The notes beneath the pieces are model-generated. The model searched no databases, was not told the origin of the DNA, and was given only the letters and a program-made list of their open reading frames with translations. Position numbers and translations under genes: made by a program. This document shows, piece by piece, positions 24,515 to 38,084 of a DNA stretch of 64,000 nucleotides. Every line of letters starts with the position of its first letter. Positions within the stretch are counted from its first letter, which is position 1. Origin of the DNA: Paenibacillus tianmuensis (GTDB lineage: Bacteria > Bacillota > Bacilli > Paenibacillales > NBRC-103111); assembly GCF_900100345.1 (NCBI RefSeq), contig NZ_FMTT01000029.1, forward strand, positions 2,366 through 66,365. Direction: 5' to 3'.

Positions 24515-24916
24515 CTATAACCTATGTCTGAATTTCCACGACCGCCTGTTTCCATGTCCCGACCTGATCAAGCCTCGCCAAAAAACGGGATATATCTTCG
24601 TATACCCGTTCCCGCCCCGGCCGATACGAATCATATCCTCCGGCGTCGTTCCATGGCCCGGCAGCAGGACAGCATTAACAGTATAGCCCAGATCGTTCAA
24701 ATCATAGCCGAGCCGCCGAAACTCAGACGGGGAACCCGTAAAGCCGTGAATGAGCAGCTGCTGCGTCGAAGCCCGCTCACCGGTACCTTCCAGCCGAAAA
24801 GGCTCCGTTGTTTTGTGTACTCGTTTCAAGCGCCCCGCCTCCGTCTCGCAGCCTTCGGGATTTTCCGGGCCGCCTCTTCCTTCCTGGAGCGTGCGGCCCT
24901 CGCGAGATCTATCCAT
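24515..24916 (-). pseudogene. Carboxylesterase (est/yvaK) remnant
   Basis: At the position of est in the Bacillus secG-est-rnr-smpB order. The stretch 24820-24610 encodes the N-terminal part of an Est30-like esterase (TTEPFRLEGTGER, then LLIHGFTGSPSEFRRLGYDL, then LLPGHGTTPEDMIRI). After that, similarity ends in a shifted frame. The GxSxG nucleophile, the catalytic Asp and His, and about 150 residues are missing. Probably an inactivated gene with an internal deletion. Confidence 0.7.
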
Positions 24917-24928
24917 GTGAAAAGCTAC

Positions 24929-24960
24929 AAAAAAACAGCAGGAGTAATATTCCCCTGCTG
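24929..24960 (-). terminator. secG terminator
   Basis: Stem CAGCAGG/CCTGCTG followed by T7 on the minus strand, 15 bases after the secG stop. Confidence 0.8.
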
Positions 24961-24974
24961 TCGCCTTTTTATGT

Positions 24975-25214
24975 TTACGCGCCTCTTACAAAGTACGCCA
25001 CAACCAAAGATAAGACGAAGAATACAACGGCGAGACCCATAGTCAAACGGGACAAAAACAGTTCCAGCCCCCGCGCCTTCTTCTTTCCGAACAGATGCTC
25101 CGCCCCTCCGGAGATGGCACCGGACAAACCTGCGCTTTTTCCCGGCTGCAGCAAAACGGCCGCAATCAAGCCAAGTGAAGCGATGACCAGGATGATCTTC
25201 AATGCTAATTCCAT
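24975..25214 (-). CDS. secG: Preprotein translocase subunit SecG
   Basis: 79 residues with two membrane helices (ALKIILVIASLGLIAAVLLQ and LTMGLAVVFFVLSLVVAYFV) joined by a Gly-rich loop (GKSAGLSGAISGGAEHLFGK), the SecG pattern. ATG 25214 follows GCAGGAGGTGG. A stabilising subunit of the SecYEG channel. It sits upstream of the est remnant and rnr, as in Bacillus. Confidence 0.93.
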   Translation of the reverse strand: MELALKIILVIASLGLIAAVLLQPGKSAGLSGAISGGAEHLFGKKKARGLELFLSRLTMGLAVVFFVLSLVVAYFVRGA

Positions 25215-25335
25215 GATTCCACCTCCTGCAAAAATAAACGGACTTGTCCGAAAATAGACAGCATGCTTAGTATACCACAAAAAATACGCACTGACAAATC
25301 CTGTTGGATCGTCCCATGCGTATTTTACAAAATCT

Positions 25336-26055
25336 TCATTCTCCGAACTGCTGGCGGTACCCAGGACGCGAGGATCGTGGCGATCGCGGCGATTTGCGTC
25401 CGTTGAGAAACCACTTCAACGCCCGTACCGCGCACCACAAGGAAAACAGCGTCAACAGCACCGCCCACCCAATAGCCGGGATCGGAGTCACCATACTGAG
25501 GTTCGACGCATCGCCCGCCTTCGCCGGATCGTTCCAAGCATACAGGATCAACGAGAATGGCCCGAAAACCGACTCTTCCAGCGTAAGGAATGCCAGCAGC
25601 AAGTAATACAGGTCGTTGAGCCAGCGAGGCATAAACGCCAGCATGATCGTATTCAAGATAATGAAGCCGAGCAGCCAGAAGATTCCGAACTCGTTGCGCA
25701 CGAACAAGATAAGCGCCACGATGGCGATCGCCGTCATCACCTGCAGTCCGAGCCGCTGCTTGTCGCTGGCCCGCATCCGGAACATGAAGAGCGCAAACAG
25801 CGAGGCCGTCGTGTACCCCGCCAGCGCAATCGGAAGGAGACTCCATCGGCTCGTTACCTGCGAATACGTCACGCCGCTATGGTTCGCGAACAACTCGATG
25901 TACATCACTTTACCGGAGAACGCCAACGTCACGATCGCATGGCCGAACTCGTGAATCATCGTATCGAGATTGCGAAAAAAATCACTGAAGGGAATCAAAT
26001 GCGTAAGAAAGGCCGATAAAATCAAGAAAAATACGGTCTTTATCAGATTACTCAT
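25336..26055 (-). CDS. M50B-like membrane metallopeptidase
   Basis: 239 residues with about six membrane segments. The HExxH motif is in TMIHEFGHAIVTLAFSG (about residues 32-48), followed by short strands as in the M50-like family (peptidase_M50B). The family has a second zinc ligand in NDPAK-like loops; here LYAWNDPAKAGD is present near 183. The C-terminal tail is basic (RKSPRSPRSSRPG). It lies alone between secG and eno. Substrate unknown; it may not be an active site-2 protease. Confidence 0.75.
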   Translation of the reverse strand: MSNLIKTVFFLILSAFLTHLIPFSDFFRNLDTMIHEFGHAIVTLAFSGKVMYIELFANHSGVTYSQVTSRWSLLPIALAGYTTASLFALFMFRMRASDKQRLGLQVMTAIAIVALILFVRNEFGIFWLLGFIILNTIMLAFMPRWLNDLYYLLLAFLTLEESVFGPFSLILYAWNDPAKAGDASNLSMVTPIPAIGWAVLLTLFSLWCAVRALKWFLNGRKSPRSPRSSRPGYRQQFGE

Positions 26056-26092
26056 GTGATCCCCTCCGGGTAAGTATCAGCGTTTGAAGTGC

Positions 26093-26179
26093 AAAAATCG
26101 ACAACCGTTGCCGTTTCCGTGATGTCTGCCTGCAGTGCTATGTTCCGGCAGACATACGGATCTCCAACTCCGGTTGTCG
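26093..26179 (-). terminator. Terminator of the glycolytic operon
   Basis: A long stem-loop with outer arms CGACAACCG/CGGTTGTCG and inner arms GTCTGCC/GGCAGAC, then T5 on the minus strand, 54 bases past the eno stop. Confidence 0.7.
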
Positions 26180-26232
26180 AAAGCAATTCAAACCTATTTT
26201 ATTATTAAACCCTGTACTTTACAACTGCAAAC

Positions 26233-27549
<1,317 letters not shown>

Positions 27550-27569
27550 TTAATCCATTTGCACAAGGG

Positions 27570-29114
27570 TTAACCGCGTGTTGCAACGATCGATTTACCG
27601 GTCATTTCCGCCGGCTGCGTCAAGCCCAGAAGCTCAAGCATCGTCGGGGCGATATCCGCCAAAATACTATCGGTTCTTAGTGTAACATGACTATCGGTCA
27701 TAATGAAAGGGACCGGATTCGTCGTATGCGCGGTATTGCGCGAACCGTCCGGATTCGTCACAATATCGGCGTTGCCGTGGTCAGCCGTAATCAGTGCGAC
27801 CCCGCCCTTCGCCAGAATGGCGTCGACGACTTTGCCGAGGCACTCGTCCGTCGCTTCGATCGCCTTGATCGTCGGCTCCAGCAGACCGGAGTGTCCGACC
27901 ATGTCAGGGTTGGCAAAGTTTAGAATGATGACGTCCTGACGCTCGGCCTCAATCTCCTTCACCGCCGCCTCCGCTACCTCGTAAGCGCTCATCTCCGGCT
28001 TCAGGTCATACGTCGCAACCTTCGGGGAGCTGATGAGAATACGCGTTTCGCCCGGGAGCTCAACGTCGCGGCCGCCACTGAAGAAGAATGTGACGTGCGG
28101 GTACTTTTCCGTCTCGGCAATGCGGAGCTGCTTCAGGTTGTTCTGCACCAGCACCTCGCCGAGCGTATTGTCCAGATTCTTTGGTTTATACGCAACGTAA
28201 CCGCCCACGGTTTCGCTGAAGAGCGTCAGGCAAACATAGTACAAATCCTTCGGGCACTTGTCCCCGCGGTCGAAGCCGCGGAAGTCGCTGTTCGTAAATA
28301 CTTGCGACAGCTGGATGGCCCGGTCCGGCCGGAAGTTGAAGAACACGACCGAATCGCCGGAATCTACCAGACCGACAGGCGTGCCGTCCTTCTTCACGAT
28401 GACTGTCGGCATGACGAACTCGTCGTATACGGAACGGGAGTACGATTCCTTGACGGCGTTCATCGGGTCCTCGAAGGCTGGTCCTTCCCCGTATACCATC
28501 GCGCGGTACGACTTCTCCGTACGCTCCCAGCGCTTGTCGCGGTCCATCGCATAGTAACGTCCTTGCACCGTAGCGATGTGGCCGACGCCGAGCTCCGCAA
28601 TTTTGTTTTGCAGCTGCTCTATATAGTTCACAGCGCTGTCCGGCGCGACATCGCGGCCATCAAGGAACGCGTGAATGTAGACTTCAGGAAAGTCTTCCTT
28701 CTTACACACTTCCAGCAATGCGAACAGGTGTGCGATATGACTATGTACGCCGCCGTCGGACAGCAGACCGTACAAATGAAGCTTCTTGCTGTGCTCGCGG
28801 GCATGGCGTACAGTGCCGAGTATCGTTTCGTTCTCGAAAAACTCGCCTTCGTGAATCGACTTGGAAATCCGCGTCAAGTCCTGATACACGGTTCGTCCGG
28901 CGCCGATGTTCAAATGGCCAACTTCGGAGTTGCCCATCTGCCCTTCCGGCAGCCCGACCGCTTCGCCGCAAGCAGTCAGCGTCGTATGGGGAAACTGGTT
29001 CCAATACCGGTCGTAATTCGGCTTGTTCGCCTGCGCTACCGCATTGCCCTGCGTGTCGTTACGAAGGCCGAAGCCGTCCAAAATGATCAGTGCTACCGGT
29101 TTCGGTCTGGCCAT
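27570..29114 (-). CDS. gpmI: Cofactor-independent phosphoglycerate mutase
   Basis: 514 residues of the Mn-dependent alkaline-phosphatase superfamily. It interconverts 3- and 2-phosphoglycerate. The N-terminal metal motif LIILDGFG and the catalytic Ser in [11 protein letters not shown] are visible, plus FLDGRDVAP and the C-terminal [13 protein letters not shown] metal site. Its start lies one base after the tpiA stop. Confidence 0.97.
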   Translation of the reverse strand: MARPKPVALIILDGFGLRNDTQGNAVAQANKPNYDRYWNQFPHTTLTACGEAVGLPEGQMGNSEVGHLNIGAGRTVYQDLTRISKSIHEGEFFENETILGTVRHAREHSKKLHLYGLLSDGGVHSHIAHLFALLEVCKKEDFPEVYIHAFLDGRDVAPDSAVNYIEQLQNKIAELGVGHIATVQGRYYAMDRDKRWERTEKSYRAMVYGEGPAFEDPMNAVKESYSRSVYDEFVMPTVIVKKDGTPVGLVDSGDSVVFFNFRPDRAIQLSQVFTNSDFRGFDRGDKCPKDLYYVCLTLFSETVGGYVAYKPKNLDNTLGEVLVQNNLKQLRIAETEKYPHVTFFFSGGRDVELPGETRILISSPKVATYDLKPEMSAYEVAEAAVKEIEAERQDVIILNFANPDMVGHSGLLEPTIKAIEATDECLGKVVDAILAKGGVALITADHGNADIVTNPDGSRNTAHTTNPVPFIMTDSHVTLRTDSILADIAPTMLELLGLTQPAEMTGKSIVATRG

Positions 29115-29115
29115 C

Positions 29116-29880
<765 letters not shown>

Positions 29881-31062
29881 CTACTTATCGTTCAAAGCCA
29901 CGACGCCTGGAAGCGCCTTGCCTTCCATAAATTCAAGAGAAGCTCCGCCGCCAGTAGAGATGTGATCCATTTTGTCGCCGAGATGGAATTTCTCCACAGC
30001 TGCCGCCGAGTCGCCGCCGCCGATGATCGTATAGCCGGCCGTCGCCGCGCAAGCTTCCGCTACCGCTTTCGTTCCGTCTTCGAACGGCTTCAATTCGAAT
30101 ACGCCCATCGGTCCGTTCCATACGATCAGCTTGGATTCCGCAATCGTTTTGGCAAACAGCTCGCGGGTTTTCGGTCCGATGTCGAAGCCTTCCCAATCCG
30201 CTGGAATTTGGTCGACATCTACAATTTTCGTATTCGCCGAAGCGCTGAAATCGTCACCGACGACAACGTCAACCGGCAGCAGGAAGTTCACGCCTTTTTC
30301 CTTCGCTTTGCGCTCGAATTCCTGCACCAGCTCCAGACGGTCGTTGTCCACAAGGGACTTGCCGATCTCGTGGCCTTTCGCTTTGAAGAAGGTGTAGGAC
30401 AGCCCGCCGCCGATGATGATGTTGTCTGCAATCTCGATCAGCTTCTCGATGACGGCGATTTTGTCTTTGACCTTCGCTCCGCCGACAATCGCGGTGAACG
30501 GACGATCCGGTTTGTTGAGCGCTTTGCCGAGAACGTCGAGTTCTTTTTCCATCAGCAATCCGGATACGGCCGGCAGATGATGCGCGATGCCTTCCGTGGA
30601 AGCATGAGCCCGGTGCGCGGCGCCGAATGCGTCGTTGACGTACAGATCCGCCAATTCGGCAAAAGCTTTCGCCAGCTCCGGATCGTTCTTCTCTTCGCCC
30701 GCGTAGAAGCGCACGTTCTCAAGCAGCAGCACGTCGCCGTCGTTCAGCTTGGCAATTTGCGCTTTGACCGCGTCGCCAATCGCTTCGTCCGCCTTCGCAA
30801 CCGGCTTGCCGAGCAGCTCGGACAAGCGTGCCGCAGCCGGAGTCAGCCGCATGTCTTCGACGACTTGTCCCTTCGGACGACCCAAATGGCTGGCCAGAAT
30901 GACTTTCGCTCCACGATCCGTCAAATACTTGATCGTTGGCAGCGTTTCGCGAATCCGCGTATCGTCGGTAATTTTCCCGTTCTCCAGCGGCACGTTGAAA
31001 TCGACCCGGACAAATACGCGCTTACCGCTAACTTCTACGTCACGAACGCTTTTCTTATTCAT
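29881..31062 (-). CDS. pgk: Phosphoglycerate kinase
   Basis: 393 residues. It transfers phosphate from 1,3-bisphosphoglycerate to ADP. Motifs: [29 protein letters not shown], the hinge and nucleotide region [15 protein letters not shown], and the terminal [12 protein letters not shown] and [22 protein letters not shown] 31062 (MNKKSVRDV) follows GGGAGG and gives the usual length. Confidence 0.98.
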   Translation of the reverse strand: MNKKSVRDVEVSGKRVFVRVDFNVPLENGKITDDTRIRETLPTIKYLTDRGAKVILASHLGRPKGQVVEDMRLTPAAARLSELLGKPVAKADEAIGDAVKAQIAKLNDGDVLLLENVRFYAGEEKNDPELAKAFAELADLYVNDAFGAAHRAHASTEGIAHHLPAVSGLLMEKELDVLGKALNKPDRPFTAIVGGAKVKDKIAVIEKLIEIADNIIIGGGLSYTFFKAKGHEIGKSLVDNDRLELVQEFERKAKEKGVNFLLPVDVVVGDDFSASANTKIVDVDQIPADWEGFDIGPKTRELFAKTIAESKLIVWNGPMGVFELKPFEDGTKAVAEACAATAGYTIIGGGDSAAAVEKFHLGDKMDHISTGGGASLEFMEGKALPGVVALNDK

Positions 31063-31326
31063 CTTCCATGCCTCCCAGCGGTTTTGTCTTTTCCTACCCA
31101 TATACAAAAATTGTGGGAATGTGCCTGTTTCCACTATTGAAAGGCAGCTCGCGCGAGCGCAAATGAGGTGTGTCGTAGAGCGCGATTCCTTTGAATTTTC
31201 GTTTCATCCTATCAAATATGGTTAAAAGAAACGAAAGTTCAACAGAACCCGGAGACACATCCCATTGCGTACGAAAAGCGAGCTGTCTTTCAAGCAGGTT
31301 TTCAGAACATCACCACAATTTTACCA

Positions 31327-32343
<1,017 letters not shown>

Positions 32344-32430
32344 CTAGAAATGATTTGGTTTCCGCTGCTCCCGGCAAGGTTTCGTAGAATTACGACCGCG
32401 GCAGCGATATGTCAAGACAGGCAGAGCCCG

Positions 32431-33459
32431 TCAAGATAGCAAGCGATTGACAACTTCCAAAGCAGCCGCCTCATCGGTGACCAGCACGTCCTCATGACCG
32501 TGTTTCAATACCGAAGCGATTGACGCGCCCTTGCTTTTGCCTCCGGCAATTCCGATCACATGGTCCATGTTGTGAATGTCTTCGATGCGCAGCCCGATAG
32601 TCGGCATTTTGTGCAAAATGTTTCCGTCCCGGTCAAAATAGTACCCGAGCGCTTCCGCAAGCGCGCCGTCATGCCGCAGGCTTTCGGTCGTCTCCGGGTC
32701 CACCTTGCGCCGTCTGGCCATTACCATAGCTTCTCCGATGCCGTGAACGACAATCCGCGCGCCGCGGATGAAGGCGATGATCTCTGCAATGTGGCTGTCC
32801 TGCATCAGCGATTGGTAGGCTTCCTCGCCGAGATGGTCCGGCACGTGCAGCAGCCGGTAACGGGCGCCCGCTTTCTTCGCCATCGTCGAAGCGATCGTGT
32901 TCGCCTGAAGCTCGACGCTTTCCCCTAGTCCGCCGCGGGCCGGTACAAACCAGCAGCCCTTCATCGGAGTCGCCGGCGTCAAATGATAGGCCACTTCAGC
33001 CATCGTAGAGCCGCCGGTTACGGCAATGGTTTCGTCCTCGCCGACCAGCTTCCGCAAGACGGAGGCGCCAGCACGGCCAAGCTCTTTCTTCGTATGAGGC
33101 GAAACGTCCGAATCACCTGGGACGATGATCACCTGCTTCAAGCCGAAGTGCGAACGTATGCGTTCTTCCAGCTCGGTCAGACCGAACAAGTCTTTAACAA
33201 CCGGTTCAAGCCGTTCCAACAGCTCTCTGCCCGCTCCACTGATCCGCATGCCGGAAGCTTCGACTTCGATCAAGCCCTGCTCCTTCAGAAAATCCACTTC
33301 CGCGCGGAGCACCCGCTCCGTCGTTCCCACCGACAGCGCCAGCGTCCGACGGCCCACCAAACCGGATATCATGATGTGATGCAGGATCGTATATCGCTTC
33401 TTCATGGTGTCAACCAGATCGGGCAAAAGCTGCTTTTGAATGTCGAGGATTTCTCTCAT
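32431..33459 (-). CDS. cggR: Central glycolytic genes regulator CggR
   Basis: 342 residues, SorC family. The N-terminal winged HTH (RYTILHHIMISGLVGRRTLA, then LSVGTTERVLRAEVDFLKEQ) is followed by a sugar-phosphate-binding domain with IAVTGGSTMAEVAYHL and GIAGGKSKGASIASVL. In Bacillus it represses its own operon until fructose-1,6-bisphosphate accumulates. Its position before gap and GGGAC repeats upstream agree. Confidence 0.95.
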   Translation of the reverse strand: MREILDIQKQLLPDLVDTMKKRYTILHHIMISGLVGRRTLALSVGTTERVLRAEVDFLKEQGLIEVEASGMRISGAGRELLERLEPVVKDLFGLTELEERIRSHFGLKQVIIVPGDSDVSPHTKKELGRAGASVLRKLVGEDETIAVTGGSTMAEVAYHLTPATPMKGCWFVPARGGLGESVELQANTIASTMAKKAGARYRLLHVPDHLGEEAYQSLMQDSHIAEIIAFIRGARIVVHGIGEAMVMARRRKVDPETTESLRHDGALAEALGYYFDRDGNILHKMPTIGLRIEDIHNMDHVIGIAGGKSKGASIASVLKHGHEDVLVTDEAAALEVVNRLLS

Positions 33460-33501
33460 GGATTCACCTGCTTAAGATCGCAGCTTTGTTGGACTTTTTT
33501 T

Positions 33502-33599
33502 GTCCCAGTGCTGCATTTTAAGTCCCACATACTCTAAAAAAAGTACTAAGTTGTTTCACTTAGTGTCCCCATTATAACCCATTCTTCTTCTCACATCAA
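33502..33599 (-). promoter_or_regulatory. cggR-gap promoter and CggR operator
   Basis: On the minus strand TTGATG (33599-33594), 17 bases, TATAAT (33576-33571). Downstream lie GGGAC repeats at 33526-33522 and 33506-33502, 20 bases apart, and a third at 33569-33565. The two-GGGAC layout matches the Bacillus CggR operator as I remember it. The rest of 33460-33766 is an AT-rich leader. Confidence 0.7.
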
Positions 33600-33766
33600 G
33601 TGCCTTCGTCACCGTTCGACATTCCGTTAACCGTCCGCAACCGCTATTCTTGCGGCAATTTAGGTATGGAAATTTTTTTTATCGCCAAAGGGTTGCTTTT
33701 CTTGGGTTTATAGCTTATAATAATTTTTGCTGTCACTTATGAAATACAGCACACCAAATTAAATAT

Positions 33767-33841
33767 GCGCCCGTGGTCCAATGGATATGACGTAGGCCTC
33801 CGGAGCCTGAGATCAAGGTTCGATTCCTTGCGGGCGCGCCA
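33767..33841 (+). tRNA. tRNA-Arg (anticodon CCG)
   Basis: A full cloverleaf: acceptor GCGCCCG/CGGGCGC, anticodon loop CTCCGGA giving CCG, T-loop TTCGATT, and an encoded CCA end. A terminator follows at 33853. Decodes the CGG codon. Confidence 0.95.
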
Positions 33842-33852
33842 TTCACACACAG

Positions 33853-33878
33853 TCAGTTTTAACAAAACTGATTTTTTT
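33853..33878 (+). terminator. Terminator of tRNA-Arg
   Basis: Stem CAGTTTT/AAAACTG, 3-base loop, then T7. Confidence 0.8.
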
Positions 33879-33888
33879 ATTTCTTTAG

Positions 33889-33928
33889 TTTGACCTTTCT
33901 TGACCTTTGTTTGTTTTTCGTATATGAT
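33889..33928 (+). promoter_or_regulatory. clpP promoter with CtsR-type operator
   Basis: TTTGACC-TTT-CTTGACC (33889-33905) matches the CtsR heptamer repeat (complement of GGTCAAA-NNN-GGTCAAA) with one mismatch. The second half is also the -35 (TTGACC, 33900-33905), followed by 17 bases and TATGAT (33923-33928). Binding would block the promoter, as expected for CtsR repression of clp genes. Confidence 0.75.
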
Positions 33929-33963
33929 GGTTATAGTTTGAATATAAAAGGAGGCTGCAGCCC

Positions 33964-34545
33964 ATGAGTTTTATTCCAATGGTCGTCGAACCGGATGCAA
34001 GAGGAGAACGCGCTTATGACATCTATTCGCGTCTGCTCAAGGACCGGATTATTTTTCTCGGAAGTCCGGTCAACGATGTTGTAGCCAATTCGATTATTGC
34101 CCAAATGCTATTCCTGGCCGCAACCGATCCGGATAAAGACATCAGCTTGTATATCAATAGCCCTGGCGGCTCCATTACGTCGGGGATGGCGATCTATGAC
34201 ACGATGCAATTCATCAAACCGGACGTGTCCACGATCTGTGTCGGCATGGCGGCATCAATGGGCGCCTTCCTGCTCACCGCGGGAGCGAAAGGTAAACGCT
34301 TGGCGCTGCCGAACAGCGAGGTTATGATTCACCAGCCGCTCGGCGGAGCCGAAGGCCAAGCCAGCGATATCGAGATCCGCGCGAAGCGTATCCTGAAAAC
34401 GCGCGACAAGCTGAACACGATTCTCGCTGAGCGTACGGGCCAATCGATCGAGCGCATCGAGAAAGACACCGACCGCGACAACTTCATGTCCGCAGAGGAA
34501 GCAAAAAACTACGGCTTGATCGACAAAGTTATCGAACGCGTATAA
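33964..34545 (+). CDS. clpP: ATP-dependent Clp protease proteolytic subunit
   Basis: 193 residues. Start MSFIPMVVE behind AAAGGAGG. The catalytic Ser lies in [11 protein letters not shown], His in MIHQPLGG, and Asp near the C-terminus ([13 protein letters not shown] region). It forms the ClpP barrel that works with ClpC/ClpX/ClpE and degrades, among others, tmRNA-tagged proteins. Only plus-strand core gene in this block. Confidence 0.97.
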   Translation: MSFIPMVVEPDARGERAYDIYSRLLKDRIIFLGSPVNDVVANSIIAQMLFLAATDPDKDISLYINSPGGSITSGMAIYDTMQFIKPDVSTICVGMAASMGAFLLTAGAKGKRLALPNSEVMIHQPLGGAEGQASDIEIRAKRILKTRDKLNTILAERTGQSIERIEKDTDRDNFMSAEEAKNYGLIDKVIERV

Positions 34546-34563
34546 CCTGATCCGGTCAGCACG

Positions 34564-34625
34564 AAAAGCCCGGCCATTCCACGACGCATCTTTGTATGCC
34601 TCCGTGCGAATGGCCGGGCTTTTTT
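34564..34625 (+). terminator. clpP terminator
   Basis: A 16-base stem (AAAAGCCCGGCCATTC with its complement at 34608 onward) followed by T5. Confidence 0.85.
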
Positions 34626-34737
34626 CATGCAACGAATTGCCCAAAAAAGGTTTCACTTTATTCGCGAGTATCATATGCGACAAAATAAGGGAACGCCGCA
34701 AAGAAAAAAGCTTCCGGATCGGAAGCCCTGTGGCGGT

Positions 34738-35007
34738 TTATTGGTTTTCCAGCTCTTCCTTGCTGACCAATGTGACTAAAGCGTTTACAGCCTGTTCGGC
34801 GTCCGAACCTTCTGCACTTATGTGAACTTCGGTTCCTGTGCTGATGGCCAAACTCATAATGCCCATGATACTTTTGGCGTTGACCTTCTTCTCGTCCTTC
34901 TCCACAAAAATCTCTGAAGAAAACTTATTCGCTTCCTGTACGAAAAGCGCTGCCGGTCTGGCGTGAAGGCCTGTTTTCAACTTGACGACAACTGGGCGTC
35001 TCGACAT
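34738..35007 (-). CDS. crh: HPr-family phosphocarrier at the Crh locus, with His15
   Basis: 89 residues, HPr fold. The locus (rapZ-yvcK-whiA-crh) and the sequence (KLKTGLHARPAALFVQEANK, then KKVNAKSIMGIMSLAISTGT) match Bacillus Crh closely. However, residue 15 is His, not the Gln that blocks phosphotransfer in Bacillus Crh. Ser46 (NAKS), the HPr kinase site, is present. It may thus serve both PTS phosphotransfer and CcpA co-repression. hprK lies at 54136. A 255-base gap upstream holds a small hairpin (GGGCG/CGCCC, about 35047-35061). Confidence 0.88.
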   Translation of the reverse strand: MSRRPVVVKLKTGLHARPAALFVQEANKFSSEIFVEKDEKKVNAKSIMGIMSLAISTGTEVHISAEGSDAEQAVNALVTLVSKEELENQ

Positions 35008-35263
35008 GCAACCAATACCCCCTACAATCTTTGAATTCCTAAAATAAGGAAGGGCGTAACGCCCTCAGCGTAAACGAAACCATCGTCCTGCAGGACTAGA
35101 CAAACGATTTACCAACGATTTCGGCATGGATGTGCAATCTGGAGGATAGTCTATCCGAAACCGATTTAAACAAACGATTTTTCAAACATTATATCATTTT
35201 TCGGCAATTTACACTAGAATTATTGCAAATTTACACAAAAAATCTATAATTGGCCGAATCTAC

Positions 35264-36193
35264 TCACGATTTCCGCAGCTTTTCAGCCATTTCATCGATC
35301 TTGCGCAGCCGGTGGTTCACCCCGGATTTGCTTACTTTGCCTTTCAGCAGATCGCCGACCTCTTTAAGGTTCATATCCGGATGCATCAGCCGGATCTCTG
35401 CCACTTCCCGAAGCTTGTCGGGCAGGTTGTCGAGCCCCACTTCCTTCTGCAGCAGCCGGATGTTGTCGATCTGCCGGACGGCGGCGCCGATCGTTTTGTT
35501 CAGATTGGCGGTTTCGCAGTTGACCAGACGGTTGACGGAATTGCGCATATCCTTCATAATCCGGACGTCCTCGAACCGGAGAAGCGCTTGGTGAGCGCCG
35601 ATCAGGCTTAGAAACTCGATGATCCTCTCGCCTTCTTTGATGTACAGGACGAAGCCCTTTTTCCGCTCGATGCATCTGGCGTTCAAATCGAACTCATTGG
35701 CCAGCCGTACCAGAGCCTGACAGTGCTCCTCGTACATCGAATAAATCTCCAGATGGTACGACGTCCCCTCCGGATTGTTCACGGAGCCGCCCGCAAGGAA
35801 CGCCCCGCGCAAATAAGCGCGCTTGCAGCAGCTGCGTTTAATGATATCCGGCTCGATGCCGGGGGTGAACAAAAACCCTTCGGAGACGATATGCAGCTCC
35901 GACAGCAGGTCCTGCACTTGATTCGGCACGCGCACGATATACACGTTGTTTTTTTTGAGCCGCATTTTTTTGCGGACGAGCAGCTCGGTATGCACCTTGA
36001 ACGATTTTTTGAGCAGCGAATAAATGCGTCTTGCAATTGCGGCGTTTTCCGTCGAAATATCGAGCACGATCTTCTGGCTGGTCAACTGCACAGCCCCGTT
36101 CATGCGGATAAGAGCGGATAGCTCGGCTTTCTCGCAGCAGCGATCCGACTCCATCATGGTCAGTTCTTTTTTCGTCTGGGCGGCGAAGGACAT
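35264..36193 (-). CDS. whiA: DNA-binding protein WhiA
   Basis: 309 residues. A LAGLIDADG-like N-terminal domain ([20 protein letters not shown]) and a C-terminal HTH ([20 protein letters not shown], then [20 protein letters not shown]). ATG 36193 follows AGAGGTGATTCCC. WhiA controls sporulation in actinobacteria and affects cell division and chromosome segregation in Bacillus. It is 5 bases after yvcK. Confidence 0.95.
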   Translation of the reverse strand: MSFAAQTKKELTMMESDRCCEKAELSALIRMNGAVQLTSQKIVLDISTENAAIARRIYSLLKKSFKVHTELLVRKKMRLKKNNVYIVRVPNQVQDLLSELHIVSEGFLFTPGIEPDIIKRSCCKRAYLRGAFLAGGSVNNPEGTSYHLEIYSMYEEHCQALVRLANEFDLNARCIERKKGFVLYIKEGERIIEFLSLIGAHQALLRFEDVRIMKDMRNSVNRLVNCETANLNKTIGAAVRQIDNIRLLQKEVGLDNLPDKLREVAEIRLMHPDMNLKEVGDLLKGKVSKSGVNHRLRKIDEMAEKLRKS

Positions 36194-36198
36194 GGGAA

Positions 36199-37188
36199 TC
36201 ACCTCTTCTTGAACATCCAGCTCTCCACCAGTTGATAAATATGTTGACTCAGCTTCTCGGCGTCATGACGCAGATAAGTCCGGAACAGAACGAGTTGATC
36301 GGCAATGACCTTATAGCCCTGCTTGGTCACTTCGTCTAAATCAAGCGGTACGATCTTGGCCCCCTGCTCGGCATACTTGCTCTGCACCTGCTCCGGGATG
36401 TCCCCATCGTTCACAATCACGTAATCGAACAGGTCGCTGCCGATGTGGTCGCGCACTGCTTTGAGATGGTCGCTGACCTTATAATCGTCGGTTTCGCCCG
36501 GCTGCGTCATCACGTTGCAAATAAAAATTTTGAGTGCATTCGACTCGACGATCGTTTTCGCGATTTCCGGCACCAGCAGATTGGGCAAAATGCTTGTATA
36601 CAAGCTTCCCGGACCGACCAGAATCGCGTCCGCCTCCCGCAGCGCCTCCAGCGCCTCCGGGAGCGCCCGAACGTCTTTCGGTTCGATCGACACCCGGCGT
36701 ATAATGCCTCTTGCCTTCGGGATATTGGACTCGCCTTCGACGATCGAGCCGTCTTCCATAAGCGCCCGCAGCACGATCGAGTGATCGGAAGCCGGGAGAA
36801 CGCGTCCCCGCACGGCCAGCACCCGGCTTAACTCGCGCACGCCGGTGACGAAATCACCGGTGATGTCGCACATGGCTGCCAACATTAGGTTACCCAAACT
36901 GTGGCCTGCCAATCCGTTCCCTTTATCAAAACGGTAATCGAGCAGCTGACCGAGCAGCGGCTCTACGTCCGCCAGCGCAGACAAGACGTTGCGGATATCG
37001 CCCGGCGGGATCATTTCCAGCTCCGACCGCAAGATGCCCGAGCTTCCTCCGTCATCGGCTACGGTGACGACCGCCGTAATGTCCACAGGTTTATGCTTTA
37101 GCCCCCGGAGCATGACCGACAGCCCGGTCCCCCCGCCGATCACGACGATGCGCGGAATGTACGTTTCCCTCTCCCGGTCAAACGTCAT
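36199..37188 (-). CDS. yvcK: YvcK/MgfK gluconeogenesis factor
   Basis: 329 residues, CofD-like. N-terminal [20 protein letters not shown], then [20 protein letters not shown] and GNLMLAAMC. In Bacillus it binds UDP-GlcNAc and is needed for peptidoglycan homeostasis on gluconeogenic carbon. Its start overlaps the rapZ stop by 4 bases. Confidence 0.95.
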   Translation of the reverse strand: MTFDRERETYIPRIVVIGGGTGLSVMLRGLKHKPVDITAVVTVADDGGSSGILRSELEMIPPGDIRNVLSALADVEPLLGQLLDYRFDKGNGLAGHSLGNLMLAAMCDITGDFVTGVRELSRVLAVRGRVLPASDHSIVLRALMEDGSIVEGESNIPKARGIIRRVSIEPKDVRALPEALEALREADAILVGPGSLYTSILPNLLVPEIAKTIVESNALKIFICNVMTQPGETDDYKVSDHLKAVRDHIGSDLFDYVIVNDGDIPEQVQSKYAEQGAKIVPLDLDEVTKQGYKVIADQLVLFRTYLRHDAEKLSQHIYQLVESWMFKKR

Positions 37189-38084
37189 TTCTTCACCTCA
37201 ACCCGGTCGCGTTCGGAATCGCGGTGGCTGACCCGAACGACTTCCGTTTCGCTATTGCCCATCATTTTACCGAGATATTCGGCAATCGCCACCGAACGGT
37301 GCTTTCCACCCGTACAGCCGATGCCAATAACGATCTGGCTTTTGCCTTCTTTCTTGTATTGGGGAACGAGAAAGTAGAGCATGTCGAGCAGCTTCGCGAG
37401 AAACTCCTGCGTTTCGGTCCACTTCATGACATAATCGTACACATCCGGGTCTTGCCCGGTGTTGGGACGCAGATTATCCACATAATGCGGATTCGGCAAA
37501 AAGCGGACGTCAAAAATAAGATCAGCGTCGATCGGAATGCCGTACTTAAAACCGAACGAGATGACGTTGATCGAAATGCCGCTGTTTTCGAGACTGGTGA
37601 ACCGGGATATGATTTTTTCCTTCAGCTGCGCCGGCTTCAGGTTGGATGTATCGATCACCTGTGTTGCCAGACCTTTGAGCTCCTCCAGCAGCTTACGCTC
37701 CTGATGAATCCCTTCCAGCGGGGCGCCCGTCGGAGCCAGCGGGTGCTTGCGCCGGCTTTCTTTATAACGCTGCACAAGCGTCGCATCCATCGCGTCAAGG
37801 AACAAAATCTCGTGTGTTAGCGTGTAGTTCTCGCTCAAGTAGCGCAGCGATTCGGACAGCGAAGTGAAAAACTCTCTTCCCCGCAGGTCGATGACCAGCG
37901 CAACTTTACCGATCCGGCCTTTGGACTGCTCGATCAGCTCGGCAAATTTGGGAATCAACACCGGAGGAAGGTTATCCACGCAAAAAAAGCCCAAGTCTTC
38001 CAAGCTCTGCACCGCAATCGTCTTGCCGGCTCCGGACATGCCCGTAATGATGACCAGCTTTCCGAGGGTTTGCATTTCTTCCAT
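37185..38084 (-). CDS. rapZ: RNase adapter/nucleotide-binding protein RapZ (YvcJ)
   Basis: 299 residues. Walker A GMSGAGKT at 15-22, [18 protein letters not shown], Walker B-like ALVIDLRG, and the C-terminal domain [18 protein letters not shown]. In Bacillus the protein hydrolyses GTP and affects competence; in enterobacteria it is an RNase adapter. ATG 38084 follows AGGAGGAGC. Confidence 0.95.
   Translation of the reverse strand: MEEMQTLGKLVIITGMSGAGKTIAVQSLEDLGFFCVDNLPPVLIPKFAELIEQSKGRIGKVALVIDLRGREFFTSLSESLRYLSENYTLTHEILFLDAMDATLVQRYKESRRKHPLAPTGAPLEGIHQERKLLEELKGLATQVIDTSNLKPAQLKEKIISRFTSLENSGISINVISFGFKYGIPIDADLIFDVRFLPNPHYVDNLRPNTGQDPDVYDYVMKWTETQEFLAKLLDMLYFLVPQYKKEGKSQIVIGIGCTGGKHRSVAIAEYLGKMMGNSETEVVRVSHRDSERDRVEVKK

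Noticed and set aside
24515-24916. A functional 133-residue hydrolase
   Set aside because: Only the oxyanion-hole region is present; the nucleophile elbow and the rest of the catalytic triad are missing.
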